Below, in pieces: positions 34,823 to 48,062 of a stretch of 64,000 nt of DNA (position 1 is its first letter; each line of letters begins with the position of its first letter). Below the pieces are notes generated by a model. The model did not search any database and was not told the origin of the DNA. It worked only from the letters and a program-made list of their open reading frames with translations. A program made the translations under genes and the position numbers. Origin of the DNA: Radiobacillus deserti. Its GTDB lineage: Bacteria > Bacillota > Bacilli > Bacillales > Amphibacillaceae. Location of the stretch: assembly GCF_007301515.1 (NCBI RefSeq), contig NZ_CP041666.1:1-64000 (forward strand), written 5' to 3'.

Positions 34823-34838
34823 TGTCTGTATATAAAGA

Positions 34839-35435
34839 TTATTGCAAATAGGATGGATGTTTTTCGCTATGACTTTGATTAATTTCCTTGAAAAGGTCAT
34901 CTTTATTTGAGTTAGAAGTGTTGTTTTGTTGCTGTTGAATGAGTGGACCAATCAATTTTTTAAATTCTCCGACGGTTAACGGCCGAGCATCTTCTTTTAA
35001 TTCATACCCGAGTTGTCCATTAGGTTCGATTGTTCCTGTCTTTACATTTTTAATATTTGCGATTCCTTGTTGTCGAAGAAACATTTCTAATTGATCTACT
35101 GTTAATCGGTGTTTTTTTAGTTCTTGAGGTAATAGCTCCCCGTTCTGAATCACAATTCTCGATTTTCCTGTAATGATCTTTTCTACTTTATTTGATTTCA
35201 ACTGAATCCATTCTAATGCAATTAAAGATAGAACAAAAATCCCCGTCACGACTGTAGTTCTTAATACACTTGCCTCAATAATAGGCTGAATGATGACAGA
35301 ACCAACGGAAATCATGATGACAGTCTGAGCTAGTGTCATTTGAGAAATTGATTTTCTCCCTGCAATTCGCAGGAAAAATATACCGACTAGAACCATGAGG
35401 AAAGAATTGAAGATAAATGTCCAGGTCACGTCCAT
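34839..35435 (-). CDS. DUF421 membrane protein (YetF/YdfR type)
   Basis: This 198-aa protein has three N-terminal membrane helices (about 7-24, 34-53 and 58-77) and a cytoplasmic DUF421 domain with the family pattern IVIQNGELLPQELKKHRLTVDQLEMFLRQQGI. The tail is low-complexity Gln, Asn and Ser. Related YetF-type proteins are found in sporulating Bacilli; some are spore inner-membrane proteins that affect spore membrane properties and resistance. The specific role here is unknown. Confidence 0.88.
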   Translation of the reverse strand: MDVTWTFIFNSFLMVLVGIFFLRIAGRKSISQMTLAQTVIMISVGSVIIQPIIEASVLRTTVVTGIFVLSLIALEWIQLKSNKVEKIITGKSRIVIQNGELLPQELKKHRLTVDQLEMFLRQQGIANIKNVKTGTIEPNGQLGYELKEDARPLTVGEFKKLIGPLIQQQQNNTSNSNKDDLFKEINQSHSEKHPSYLQ

Positions 35436-35501
35436 TCCTCCTTACCAACTTTGATACATGTATTATTTGCAGTTCTTGCTGAATTACTCAGAAACTTAAT
35501 C

Positions 35502-35527
35502 AAAAAACCACCTTCAAAGGTGGTTTT
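35502..35527 (-). terminator. Terminator after the LCP-family gene
   Basis: AAAACCACCTT (35504-35514) pairs with AAGGTGGTTTT (35517-35527). The minus-strand read-out ends in TTTTTT. Confidence 0.87.
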
Positions 35528-35539
35528 CGTAAGTAGTGC

Positions 35540-36601
35540 TTATTCTGTTTCCGTAGTAGCATCTGATTCTGTACCTGGTTCACTAACTGGTAAATCTAAA
35601 GCTTGCTTGATTTTGATGGATGTCTCTTTTAGGCCAACTTCATCGGGAATGAAATAATACAGGTCATTAATACGTTGATTCTGTCCAGGGATTTCTATCG
35701 TTTGGATTTTAGATGAACTCATCGAAGAGTAAGCTTTTTGTAACGCATAAATTTCGGAAGGTTCTAGGCTTGTTTGCACATTCTCTCCTAGTATGTCCGT
35801 TATTTCGCCTATTTTAAAGATCGTTCCGGCAGAAACGGCCTCATCAATAGCGGCTGAAATAAATTGGCGTTGTCTTTCGTCCCTAGGATAAATCGCATTT
35901 ACATCTCTTTTACGCATGCGAACAAATGCAAGAGCTTCTGTCCCATTTAGATGTGCTTCCCCTTTAGCAAAATTGATTGGTTGATTATTGTTATAAATAT
36001 CTTTTTCCCAGAATGGTTCTTTGATATCAATGGTTACCCCACCTAGCGCATCTACAATATCTCGGAAGCCTTCGAAATCAACAGCGATATAATGATCGAT
36101 CGGAACGTCTAGTAATTCTTCGACCTTTTCCACAGCTAATTTGTTTCCACCATAACCGGTAATGGAACCAAATGCATAGGAAGCAAGAATTTTGTTAGTT
36201 CCAGCATATTTAGAGGTAACTTCTTCTTCTGTCAGTTCAATCATTGTGTCTCTCGGAACCGATGTCATGGTCATTTGATTAGAATCAGGATTAAGCGTCA
36301 CAACAATTTGTGTGTCTGCTCGTCCATCTTTCCCGTCTGTGGAATAGTTTTCTATGCCAAGTAAGAGAATGGAGATAGGGTCTTTTCCTATAGTAACGGC
36401 TTTTTCCCGTAGTTCTGATTTATTTCCTTTACGGTCCAATTCCTTATGCGAGTCTTTTGCGGCATCGTATGCTTGATAAAATATATAACCTCCGAATGCA
36501 AGAACTAGAATTAAAGTAAAAAGGAAAGTTAAAAGTATGGCTTTTTTTAATTTCCGTTTCTTTTGTTGCTTTCTAACTTTTGTGCGTTTGTTTTGTTCCA
36601 A
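35540..36601 (-). CDS. LytR-CpsA-Psr family glycopolymer ligase
   Basis: LCP proteins (TagT/U/V) transfer teichoic acids and other glycopolymers from lipid carriers to peptidoglycan. The 353-aa product has a very basic cytoplasmic N-terminus, one membrane helix (about 20-42), and the extracellular LCP domain. Signatures are present: ILLLGIENY, GRADTQIVVTLNP with the phosphate-binding Arg and Asp, TSVPRDT, GTEALAFVRMRKRD, and DERQRQFI. An acidic Thr/Glu tail ends it. I cannot tell which paralogue it is. Confidence 0.93.
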   Translation of the reverse strand: MEQNKRTKVRKQQKKRKLKKAILLTFLFTLILVLAFGGYIFYQAYDAAKDSHKELDRKGNKSELREKAVTIGKDPISILLLGIENYSTDGKDGRADTQIVVTLNPDSNQMTMTSVPRDTMIELTEEEVTSKYAGTNKILASYAFGSITGYGGNKLAVEKVEELLDVPIDHYIAVDFEGFRDIVDALGGVTIDIKEPFWEKDIYNNNQPINFAKGEAHLNGTEALAFVRMRKRDVNAIYPRDERQRQFISAAIDEAVSAGTIFKIGEITDILGENVQTSLEPSEIYALQKAYSSMSSSKIQTIEIPGQNQRINDLYYFIPDEVGLKETSIKIKQALDLPVSEPGTESDATTETE

Positions 36602-36762
36602 AACAATCCAACTCTCCTATATAATGAATAAAAGTTATTTTTTGTTATAAAACAGTCTCTTTTACATATTTTACAGGAGAATAAAAAAAAATACATTCCA
36701 TTTATATGAAAAAAGGAAAAAAGTCCTATGTCAAAAGTCGTATAAATAAGTCGAATGGTATC

Positions 36763-36794
36763 AGAAAAGGGAGACAATTTTGTCTCCCTTTTCT
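36763..36794 (-). terminator. Terminator after sleL/yaaH
   Basis: AGAAAAGGGAGACA (36763-36776) pairs perfectly with TGTCTCCCTTTTCT (36781-36794), which abuts the stop codon. The T-run beyond the hairpin is short. The remaining 36602-36762 shows no gene. Confidence 0.7.
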
Positions 36795-38083
36795 TAATCT
36801 TGTTTTTCAATGTCAAACATTGCGTTAAGAATTTGCCAATTTTGTGGGAATGCCAGCCCTAGTTTCCAATAACTGATACCACGTAAACCAAGCTCCCGAA
36901 TGAGGTTAAATTTAGTTAGAATGGAACGGGCATCTTCAAACCATACTTCGTGTTGTTTCCCTTCTGCATCGTAATAGTTAAAAAAGGGTGCTTGTGCTTC
37001 CTCGTCATAGGAAATGGCTACATTTTCTTGTAAGGCGAGTTGAATGGCTTGTTGAGGACTAAGTGCTTTTGCATATTCGCCACCCGCCACAAAAGGTAAC
37101 GTCCAATCATATCCGTACAAGTTTTGCCCGAGCATAATTTTATTGGCAGGCATCTCCGTTAAGGCATACTCTACCACTTCACGAACAGGTCCAATCGGAG
37201 AAACAGCTTGAGCCGGACCACCACTATATCCCCATTCATACGTCATTAATACAACAAAGTCAGCAATTTCTCCATGAGCTGCATAGTCATGTGCTTCATA
37301 CCAAGCCCCTTCTTGCGTGGCACTTGTTTTAGGGGCTAAAGCAGTAGACATTAATAATCCAGCAGCAGAAAGTCGATTTTTTGCTTTTCTTAAAAATTGA
37401 TTATAATCTTCTCGATTAGCAGGTGGTAAATATTCAAAATCAAAGTGAACGTCCCCGAACCCAACGGCTTGAGCGGTAGAGATAATATTATCAAGTAGAG
37501 TATCTTGGACCGTCGCATTTGTCACGATTAATTGTCCAAGCTCATCACTAAATTCACCATCTTCTAGATTCGTCACAACCATCATAAGAGCTACGTTATT
37601 TTGCTCGGCAATCGCTTTAAAGTTATCTAACGGAGGAGCGATTAGACTCCCATCACGACTAACTCGATAACTAAATGGAGCTAAATACGTTAAATATGGA
37701 GCGTTTTTCTCAGCTGTATTAATTAGCGCATCGGAAACAGTTCCCCCAAGTGGCTCTATATAAGCATTGACCTCTATGCTTCGCTGTTCAGGCTGTGGAA
37801 TATATATTCTTGTCCCTACCTCTAAAGGTTGATCAACGGGAATGTTATTGATTCGAGCAAGTTCTCTGTAATCAATGCCAAATCGCTGCCCAATGCTGTA
37901 TAAGGTATCACCTGAACGTACTTCATAAAACTCCCCAATAATGGGAATGTACAAGGCTTGCCCAACAACAAGTGGGTCGGCTTGATTTAACTCATTAGCG
38001 GCGGCAATTGCGTCTACCGTAGTGCCGTAGCGTCTTGCTATATTATAGAGCGTATCTCCTGGACTCACGACATGGATTTGCAC
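36794..38083 (-). CDS. sleL: Spore peptidoglycan N-acetylglucosaminidase SleL (YaaH)
   Basis: This cortex-lytic enzyme acts during spore germination. The 429-aa product has two N-terminal LysM repeats (about 2-47 and 51-95, each with the GDTLY core) that bind peptidoglycan. A GH18 catalytic domain follows, with the motif DVHFDFEY and the proton donor Glu217. It has no classical signal peptide, as is usual for YaaH/SleL proteins deposited in the coat. It lies before tadA as yaaH does in B. subtilis. A mother-cell promoter candidate lies upstream. Confidence 0.95.
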   Translation of the reverse strand: MQIHVVSPGDTLYNIARRYGTTVDAIAAANELNQADPLVVGQALYIPIIGEFYEVRSGDTLYSIGQRFGIDYRELARINNIPVDQPLEVGTRIYIPQPEQRSIEVNAYIEPLGGTVSDALINTAEKNAPYLTYLAPFSYRVSRDGSLIAPPLDNFKAIAEQNNVALMMVVTNLEDGEFSDELGQLIVTNATVQDTLLDNIISTAQAVGFGDVHFDFEYLPPANREDYNQFLRKAKNRLSAAGLLMSTALAPKTSATQEGAWYEAHDYAAHGEIADFVVLMTYEWGYSGGPAQAVSPIGPVREVVEYALTEMPANKIMLGQNLYGYDWTLPFVAGGEYAKALSPQQAIQLALQENVAISYDEEAQAPFFNYYDAEGKQHEVWFEDARSILTKFNLIRELGLRGISYWKLGLAFPQNWQILNAMFDIEKQD

Positions 38084-38118
38084 CTTCTATTCCTCCCCTT
38101 TCCTTTCTTCTCATTTGT

Positions 38119-38147
38119 TAGCCTATGAAATGGGGAGGATTTTGGTT
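38119..38147 (-). promoter_or_regulatory. Candidate mother-cell promoter of sleL
   Basis: On the minus strand CATAGGCTA (38119-38127) fits the CATAnnnTA -10 shared by sigma-K and, less exactly, sigma-E. AAC lies 17 bases upstream (sigma-K prefers 16). Confidence 0.4.
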
Positions 38148-38236
38148 CTTTCTTTTGACATTTAGTTTTTTCGAAATTGGAGGTCACATCATTTTTTGGT
38201 AGACTAAATGCATATTAATAGTAGAAGAGTGATAAA

Positions 38237-38698
38237 ATGAACGATACGTATTATATGCAGCTAGCATTAAAGGAAGCGAGGAAGGCAGCCGAAATAGGGG
38301 AAGCACCGATTGGGGCTGTGATTGTGCATAAGGATAATGTCATTGCCAAAGCATACAACTTCCGTGAAGTAGAGCAAATAACGGCATCTCACGCGGAAAT
38401 GATTGCGATTGAAAAGGCTAATCGAGAGGTTGGGAGCTGGAGGCTAGAGGAATGTACCCTATATATTACATTGGAGCCTTGCCCGATGTGTGCCGGTACT
38501 ATTGTACAAGCACGGATACCTCGTGTAGTGTTTGGGGCATATGACCCAAAAGCTGGGTGTGCAGGATCCATTATAAATTTGTTACAACAGCCGCAATTTA
38601 ATCATCAAGCGGAAGTAGTCGGTGGAGTTCTTCAAAAAGATTGCGGGGATATCCTTCGTTCCTTTTTTAAAGGAATACGGGAAAGAAAAAAGAATTAG
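38237..38698 (+). CDS. tadA: tRNA-specific adenosine deaminase TadA
   Basis: TadA converts adenosine 34 to inosine in tRNA-Arg(ACG), allowing one tRNA to read CGU, CGC and CGA. The 153-aa product is a zinc deaminase with the catalytic HAEM (His ligand and proton-shuttle Glu) and PCPMC (two Cys ligands). The C-terminal helix ends GIRERKKN, as in family members. ATG 38237 follows AAGAGTGAT. It occupies the position of B. subtilis yaaJ, directly before the SRP RNA gene. Confidence 0.96.
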   Translation: MNDTYYMQLALKEARKAAEIGEAPIGAVIVHKDNVIAKAYNFREVEQITASHAEMIAIEKANREVGSWRLEECTLYITLEPCPMCAGTIVQARIPRVVFGAYDPKAGCAGSIINLLQQPQFNHQAEVVGGVLQKDCGDILRSFFKGIRERKKN

Positions 38699-38737
38699 TT
38701 AGAATCCTTACAGGAAATATTTACAGGATGAGAGCCA

Positions 38738-38766
38738 TTGCATTTTTCTATAAAACTAGATATACT
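38738..38766 (+). promoter_or_regulatory. Promoter of the SRP RNA gene
   Basis: TTGCAT (38738-38743), a 17-base spacer and TATACT (38761-38766) lie just upstream of the RNA. Confidence 0.7.
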
Positions 38767-38772
38767 TGTACA

Positions 38773-39081
38773 TGCGCTATACGAAGCGCCTTAAAAATTG
38801 GTAGCAACTTTGCCGTGCTAGGTGGGGAGGTAGCGGTGCCCTGTACTCGCAATCCGCTATAGCGAGACTGAATTCCCATCCGAGGTAGTTCGGCTTTAAG
38901 GTCTGCCTTAAGGGATTGATGTTGACACCCGGGTCCTGCGCAACAGGAACCCGTGAATCCTGTCAGGTCCGGAAGGAAGCAGCAGTAAGCGGTGCTTTCT
39001 GTGTGCCGCAGGGAAGCCTGGGTCGAGTCATGAACTTAAGTAACGCTTAGGGCTGTTCTATCGAAGATGGGTGCACGGTTT
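38773..39081 (+). ncRNA. ffs: Signal recognition particle RNA (scRNA, large type)
   Basis: The region contains the highly conserved Bacillus scRNA segments: GTGCTAGGTGGGGAGGTAGC and GCCCTGTA in the 5' Alu-like part, the domain IV apical hairpin with the Ffh-binding core GTCAGGTCCGGAAGGAAGCA, and the 3' closing part ending GGTGCACGG. The Alu domain makes it the large (about 270-nt) type. Mature ends are estimates: the transcript should start near 38773, and processing may trim the first 20-30 bases. It sits between tadA and dnaX, as in B. subtilis. Confidence 0.95.
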
Positions 39082-39101
39082 TATACATATAATAGAAATC
39101 G

Positions 39102-39138
39102 AAACCTCTTATTCCGCGTGAATATAGAGGTTTTTATA
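39102..39138 (+). terminator. Terminator after the SRP RNA
   Basis: AAACCTCTTATTC (39102-39114) pairs, with one mismatch, with GAATATAGAGGTTT, followed by T5. The rest of the spacer to dnaX (39139-39278) holds a TATAAT at 39236-39241 but no clear -35. Confidence 0.75.
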
Positions 39139-39278
39139 TTTTATAGCAAAAATATAACTTTCTCTACATATTACCAAGTGAATGACTATTGCAATTCTTA
39201 AGAGTGGAAGGTTCCCTTTCTACAAGTATTTCAGGTATAATGACAGTAATGTAATTACATTAGGTTAGGAGAACACAA

Positions 39279-40973
39279 ATGACTTACCAAGCACTGTATC
39301 GTGTATGGCGACCGAGAAGCTTTGTCGATGTCGTTGGACAATCCCATATCACCAGAACGTTACAAAATGCTATCGTACAAGAAAAATTTACGCACGCTTA
39401 TCTGTTTTCTGGTCCACGTGGTACAGGGAAGACAAGTGCTGCTAAGATTTTTGCGAAAACGATAAACTGTGAACGTTCTCCCGTCAAAGAACCTTGTAAT
39501 GAGTGTGATGCCTGTCGAGGTATTCAAGATGGGTCGATTTCTGATGTGATTGAAATCGACGCTGCTTCTAATAACGGAGTAGAACAAATTCGAGATATTC
39601 GGGATAAAGTTAAATATGCACCGAGTGCCGTTCCGTATAAAGTTTATATTATAGATGAAGTCCATATGCTATCTATAGGAGCTTTTAATGCCTTATTAAA
39701 AACGTTAGAAGAGCCGCCTAAGCATGTCATTTTTATTTTGGCCACTACAGAGCCGCACAAAATTCCGTTAACCATTATTTCAAGGTGTCAACGATTTGAC
39801 TTTAAACGTATTACACAACATTCTATAGTGGACAGAATGCAACAAATTATAGAAGCAGAAGGAATTACGGTAAGTCGAGAAGCTTTAGAAGCAGTTGCTA
39901 TTTCTGCAGAAGGTGGAATGCGTGATGCGCTTAGTCTTCTGGACCAAGCCATTTCATATAGTGAGAATGAGGTTACGATAGAGGATGTTCTTGCTGTAAC
40001 CGGTGCGGTTTCACAAAATGCTATTTTGCAAATTATTTCGAGCATATATGAAAAGGAAATTCAACAAGCGCTTCAATTAGTGGATCATTTCATTCAAGAA
40101 GGAAAAGATCCAGGGCGATTTGTGTTCGACTTGATTTATTACTTGCGTGATTTACTTTTATACCAGAGTGCGCAAGGTTTAGGAGAAATCCTGGAGCGTG
40201 CTGTTTTAAATGATACCTTTAAGGAGCTTGCCGAAAGGATAAACCCTACTTGGATTCAAGAGGCTATTTCCTATTTAAATGAATGTCAGCAAGAAATGAA
40301 ATGGACAAATAGTCCAAAGGTCTTTATTGAAATTGCTATTTTAAAAATGGCAGATATTCAAGCGGGTGAAACGGATTCGGTCTTTGATCATGAGGTCATA
40401 CAGCGGTTGGAGCAAAAAATCATTCATTTAGAAAAAGAATTAAATAATCTAAAAGAAAATCCTCCACAAGGTAGTAGTCAGCCTTCAGCACCTGCACCTA
40501 AACGAAATCAATCGAGAGCAACGAAGAATAGCTATAAAGTACCTTACGAGCGAATACGTCAAGTGCTAAGCGAGGCATCAAAAACGGATTTGAAAGCGGT
40601 CCAAGAAAACTGGGCACGATTTATGGATGTATTAAAAAAACAAAATGCACCTGCCCATGCAACTATTTTGAATAGTAAACCGAGAGCTGCTTCGGATAAA
40701 GCTTTAGTAGTTGCCTTTCGGTATGAGATTCATTGTTCACTTGCTTTGGACCATAAACAAACGATAGAATCTTTAATAGCGGACACTGTTGGGAAGGAGT
40801 TAGCACTCATCCCGATTCCGGAAGCGGATTGGCAAGAAATTCGAGAAGACTTTGTGAAGAAACAACGTCAACAAGAAGCAGGAGAAAACGGGGACTTGGT
40901 TGAAGAAGATCCAGTCGTAACGGAAGCAAGAAAGCTTTTTGGAGACGATTTATTAGAAATTCATGATCAATAA
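39279..40973 (+). CDS. dnaX: DNA polymerase III gamma/tau subunit
   Basis: DnaX is the clamp-loader ATPase and replisome scaffold. The 564-aa product has Walker A GPRGTGKTSAAKIF, a zinc module (Cys residues in INCERSPVKEPCNECDAC), the DExx motif IIDEVHML and sensor 1 SRCQRF. After the collar domain comes a proline/glutamine/serine linker (about 395-415) and the tau-specific C-terminus. An in-phase A7 run at 40634-40640 could allow slippage to a shorter form. ATG 39279 follows TTAGGAGA. It leads an operon with ebfC and recR. Confidence 0.97.
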   Translation: MTYQALYRVWRPRSFVDVVGQSHITRTLQNAIVQEKFTHAYLFSGPRGTGKTSAAKIFAKTINCERSPVKEPCNECDACRGIQDGSISDVIEIDAASNNGVEQIRDIRDKVKYAPSAVPYKVYIIDEVHMLSIGAFNALLKTLEEPPKHVIFILATTEPHKIPLTIISRCQRFDFKRITQHSIVDRMQQIIEAEGITVSREALEAVAISAEGGMRDALSLLDQAISYSENEVTIEDVLAVTGAVSQNAILQIISSIYEKEIQQALQLVDHFIQEGKDPGRFVFDLIYYLRDLLLYQSAQGLGEILERAVLNDTFKELAERINPTWIQEAISYLNECQQEMKWTNSPKVFIEIAILKMADIQAGETDSVFDHEVIQRLEQKIIHLEKELNNLKENPPQGSSQPSAPAPKRNQSRATKNSYKVPYERIRQVLSEASKTDLKAVQENWARFMDVLKKQNAPAHATILNSKPRAASDKALVVAFRYEIHCSLALDHKQTIESLIADTVGKELALIPIPEADWQEIREDFVKKQRQQEAGENGDLVEEDPVVTEARKLFGDDLLEIHDQ

Positions 40974-40988
40974 AAAGGAGGGGTTTCC

Positions 40989-41312
40989 ATGCGTGGTGGT
41001 GGAAATATGAATAAAATGATGAAGCAGATGCAAAAAATGCAAAAGGATATGATGAAAGCTCAAGAAGAGCTTCAAGAAATGACTTTTGAAGCAACTGCTG
41101 GCGGTGGAATGGTAAAAGTTATTGCCAATGGTAAAAAAGAAATCGTAGATATAGAAATTAATGAAGAGGTAGTAGATCCTGATGATGTGGAAATGCTACA
41201 AGATTTGATTATTTCAGCAACGAATGAAGTGTTAAAACAAGTAGATGATAAAACAAACGATACAATGGGACAATTTACGAAGGGGTTAAATTTACCTGGA
41301 GGAATGTTCTAG
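40989..41312 (+). CDS. ebfC: Nucleoid-associated protein YaaK/EbfC
   Basis: YbaB/EbfC proteins are small dimeric DNA-binding proteins with a tweezer shape. The 107-aa product starts with a Gly- and Met-rich segment (MRGGGNMNKMMKQMQKMQKD). The family core follows: long helix, FEATAGGGMVKVIANGKKEIVDIEI beta sheet (in two parts), then the DPDDVEMLQDLI helix. It is encoded between dnaX and recR in most bacteria, hinting at a replication or repair role. AAGGAGGGG lies just upstream of ATG 40989. Confidence 0.95.
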   Translation: MRGGGNMNKMMKQMQKMQKDMMKAQEELQEMTFEATAGGGMVKVIANGKKEIVDIEINEEVVDPDDVEMLQDLIISATNEVLKQVDDKTNDTMGQFTKGLNLPGGMF

Positions 41313-41327
41313 GAGGGATGGTTTTGT

Positions 41328-41924
41328 ATGTATTATCCTGAACCGATATCTAAGCTGATAGACAGCTTTACAAAACTGCCAGGAATCGGACCGAAAACTG
41401 CGGTTCGTCTGGCTTTTTTTGTTTTAAATATGAAAGAAGATGATGTGTTAGACTTTGCAAAAGCGTTAGTGAATGCTAAGCGGGAGCTAACTCACTGTTC
41501 TATCTGTGGACATATTACCGATGAGGATCCCTGTGCCATTTGCCAAGATGACTCACGAGATAGTTCTTTAATTTGTGTGGTCCAAGACCCGAAAGATGTT
41601 ATTGCAATGGAAAAGATGAAGGAATTTCGAGGAAAGTATCATGTGCTTCACGGTGCAATTTCTCCGATGGATGGAATTGGTCCAGAGGATATTAATGTCC
41701 CTTCTTTATTAAACCGATTAAAGGATGAAGAGGTAAAAGAATTAATTTTGGCCACAAATCCAAATATAGAAGGAGAGGCAACAGCAATGTATATTTCTAG
41801 ATTAGTGCGCCCCTCCGGTATTAAAACAACTCGTATTGCACATGGTTTACCGATGGGTGGAGATTTGGAATATGCAGATGAGGTAACGTTATCCAAAGCT
41901 TTAGAAGGAAGACGTGAACTGTAA
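41328..41924 (+). CDS. recR: Recombination protein RecR
   Basis: RecR forms a ring with RecO and helps load RecA at gaps. The 198-aa product has the N-terminal helix-hairpin-helix (LPGIGPKTAVRLAFF), the four-Cys zinc finger (CSICGHITDEDPCAIC), the TOPRIM domain (VVQDPKDVIAMEK) and a C-terminal Walker-like strand. ATG 41328 has AGGAGG upstream. It is co-transcribed with dnaX and ebfC and functionally linked to recF earlier in the window. Confidence 0.97.
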   Translation: MYYPEPISKLIDSFTKLPGIGPKTAVRLAFFVLNMKEDDVLDFAKALVNAKRELTHCSICGHITDEDPCAICQDDSRDSSLICVVQDPKDVIAMEKMKEFRGKYHVLHGAISPMDGIGPEDINVPSLLNRLKDEEVKELILATNPNIEGEATAMYISRLVRPSGIKTTRIAHGLPMGGDLEYADEVTLSKALEGRREL

Positions 41925-41947
41925 TTTCCTTATGGAAGGTGATCCAC

Positions 41948-42160
41948 ATGTTTGGAAAAAAGATAAAGCGAAAAGACATAGACGAGCAACTATTGAATAG
42001 AACCTATCAATTAAAAGATGAATGGATGAGCTTGAAATCGATTATAGAAAAAAGTGTGGAGCCGAGCGAGCAAGGACTAATCGATCTTGCTATTGCAGAA
42101 GCGAAGTACTTCTATCTATTGAAAGAAGCAAGACACAGACAAATAAGTGCGCGGATGTAA
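41948..42160 (+). CDS. yaaL: YaaL (DUF2508) protein
   Basis: This 70-aa, charged, helical protein of unknown function matches the DUF2508 family always found between recR and bofA in Bacilli. The family pattern is LLNRTYQLKDEWMSLKSIIEKS, then AEAKYFYLLKEAR (read in two segments). I chose ATG 41948 because AAGGTG lies 7 bases upstream; a GTG at 41939 is too close to that site. It is probably part of the recR-yaaL-bofA transcription unit. Confidence 0.88.
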   Translation: MFGKKIKRKDIDEQLLNRTYQLKDEWMSLKSIIEKSVEPSEQGLIDLAIAEAKYFYLLKEARHRQISARM

Positions 42161-42243
42161 TTTTATGATAGAAAGAAGTTCTTTTTCCTCTATTGCCCAC
42201 ATACATTGAAATAGTAAAGGACAAGTCTAAAGGGGGAAAAGAA

Positions 42244-42507
42244 TTGGATGCTACAGTAGTCATTATAGGTGTCGTTGCATTAATTGCGATTCTCTTAATA
42301 GTCGGTGCACCATTAAAACCAATGCGGTTCTTAGCAAAAGGTACAGTAAAGCTAGTTATAGGGGTTTTGTTTTTATTCTTTTTCAATGTTTTTGGTGCAT
42401 CCCTTGGCTTACATGTACCGATAAACATTTTTACAGCTGTGGTGGCAGGCTTTTTAGGAATACCAGGATTAGCTTCTTTAACAGCTGTTCATATCTTTAT
42501 TTTATAA
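42244..42507 (+). CDS. bofA: Pro-sigma-K processing inhibitor BofA
   Basis: BofA sits in the outer forespore membrane, where with SpoIVFA it holds the protease SpoIVFB inactive until the forespore signals. The 87-aa product has two membrane helices and the conserved C-terminal inhibitory segment GASLGLHVPINIFTAVVAGFL (in two parts) followed by GIPGLASL. TTG 42244 follows AAGGGGG and aligns with the start of B. subtilis BofA. A hairpin plus T7 ends the unit at 42530. Confidence 0.92.
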   Translation: MDATVVIIGVVALIAILLIVGAPLKPMRFLAKGTVKLVIGVLFLFFFNVFGASLGLHVPINIFTAVVAGFLGIPGLASLTAVHIFIL

Positions 42508-42530
42508 GGGCCGGCGGGCTCTGTTTTTTT
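42506..42530 (+). terminator. Terminator after bofA
   Basis: A short GC-rich hairpin (GGGCC / GGCTC with one wobble) is followed by TGTTTTTTT. Confidence 0.65.
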
Positions 42531-42566
42531 GCCCGATACAGGAAAAAATTGGAGTGTATAATACCG

Positions 42567-42595
42567 TTGACTATGTAGTGTAAACTTGTTATATT
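42567..42595 (+). promoter_or_regulatory. rRNA operon promoter P1
   Basis: TTGACT (42567-42572), a 17-base spacer and TATATT (42590-42595) lie about 220 bases before 16S. Confidence 0.75.
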
Positions 42596-42664
42596 AATAG
42601 ACGTCGCTTCGACAACATCTGATAAATGACGGTTGGAGTGGTGGAAATTCAAATAAAAAAGTTG

Positions 42665-42693
42665 TTGACTTATAAACGATATCTTGTTATGAT
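42665..42693 (+). promoter_or_regulatory. rRNA operon promoter P2
   Basis: TTGACT (42665-42670), a 17-base spacer and TATGAT (42688-42693) lie about 120 bases before 16S, giving the tandem P1-P2 layout of Bacillus rrn operons. The GTTGTCGCTGAAACAACAAC hairpin follows in the leader. Confidence 0.8.
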
Positions 42694-42813
42694 ATAAAAG
42701 TTGTCGCTGAAACAACAACGAAATAATTTTGATCCTTGAAAACTGAACAAAACAACCAGTATGTTAAGTAAGATTTTAGCTAGCTTTATTATTGAGTAAA
42801 GAACTCAAAACTC

Positions 42814-47640
<4,827 letters not shown>

Positions 47641-47742
47641 AGAAGTGTCCCGTGGACACTGGAGCTGGCCGTGGCTATAGCTCGTTTGATTGTCTAACTC
47701 TTATCTAGTTTTTAGGGTATAAACTTAACTCTACATTTAAGG

Positions 47743-47858
47743 TCTAGTGGCAAGAGCGAAGAGGTCACACCTGTTCCCATGCCGAACACAGAAGTTAAGC
47801 TCTTCAGCGCCCATGGTAGTTGGGGCATTGCCCCTGCGAGAGTAGGACGTCGCTAGGC
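47743..47858 (+). rRNA. 5S ribosomal RNA
   Basis: The gene is complete at about 116 bases. It shows GAAGAGGTCACACCTGTTCC, the loop GCCGAACACAGAAGTTAAGC and the closing stem TCTAGTGGC / GTCGCTAGG. It completes a 16S-23S-5S operon. Confidence 0.96.
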
Positions 47859-47860
47859 GA

Positions 47861-47904
47861 AAGAAACACCTTCTAAGATTATTTCTTAGAAGGTGTTTCT
47901 TTAT
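47861..47904 (+). terminator. rRNA operon terminator
   Basis: An 18-bp perfect stem (47861-47878 with 47884-47901) around a short loop is followed by TATTT. Confidence 0.92.
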
Positions 47905-48012
47905 TTAACGATCAATGGAACGGAAAATAAAGACAACCCAAATCGAACGTGTACAAACAAGAATAACAAGATGATTTCATAGAATGAAATATACGTATTT
48001 TTAAAGTTTAAT

Positions 48013-48042
48013 GTATAGGTTTCGTTAGATTAGGAGAAACTA
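48013..48042 (+). promoter_or_regulatory. Sigma-F promoter of csfB
   Basis: GTATA (48013-48017), a 15-base spacer and GGAGAAACTA (48033-48042) match the sigma-F consensus GYWTA-N15-GGNRANANTW at every fixed position. csfB is a known sigma-F gene. Confidence 0.85.
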
Positions 48043-48062
48043 AACTAACGGAGGTGGAGAAT

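Noticed and set aside
22463..36793. Prophage or conjugative element
   Set aside because: No integrase, phage structural, replication or conjugation genes are present between tRNA-Arg and sleL; only the tRNA repeat hints at integration.
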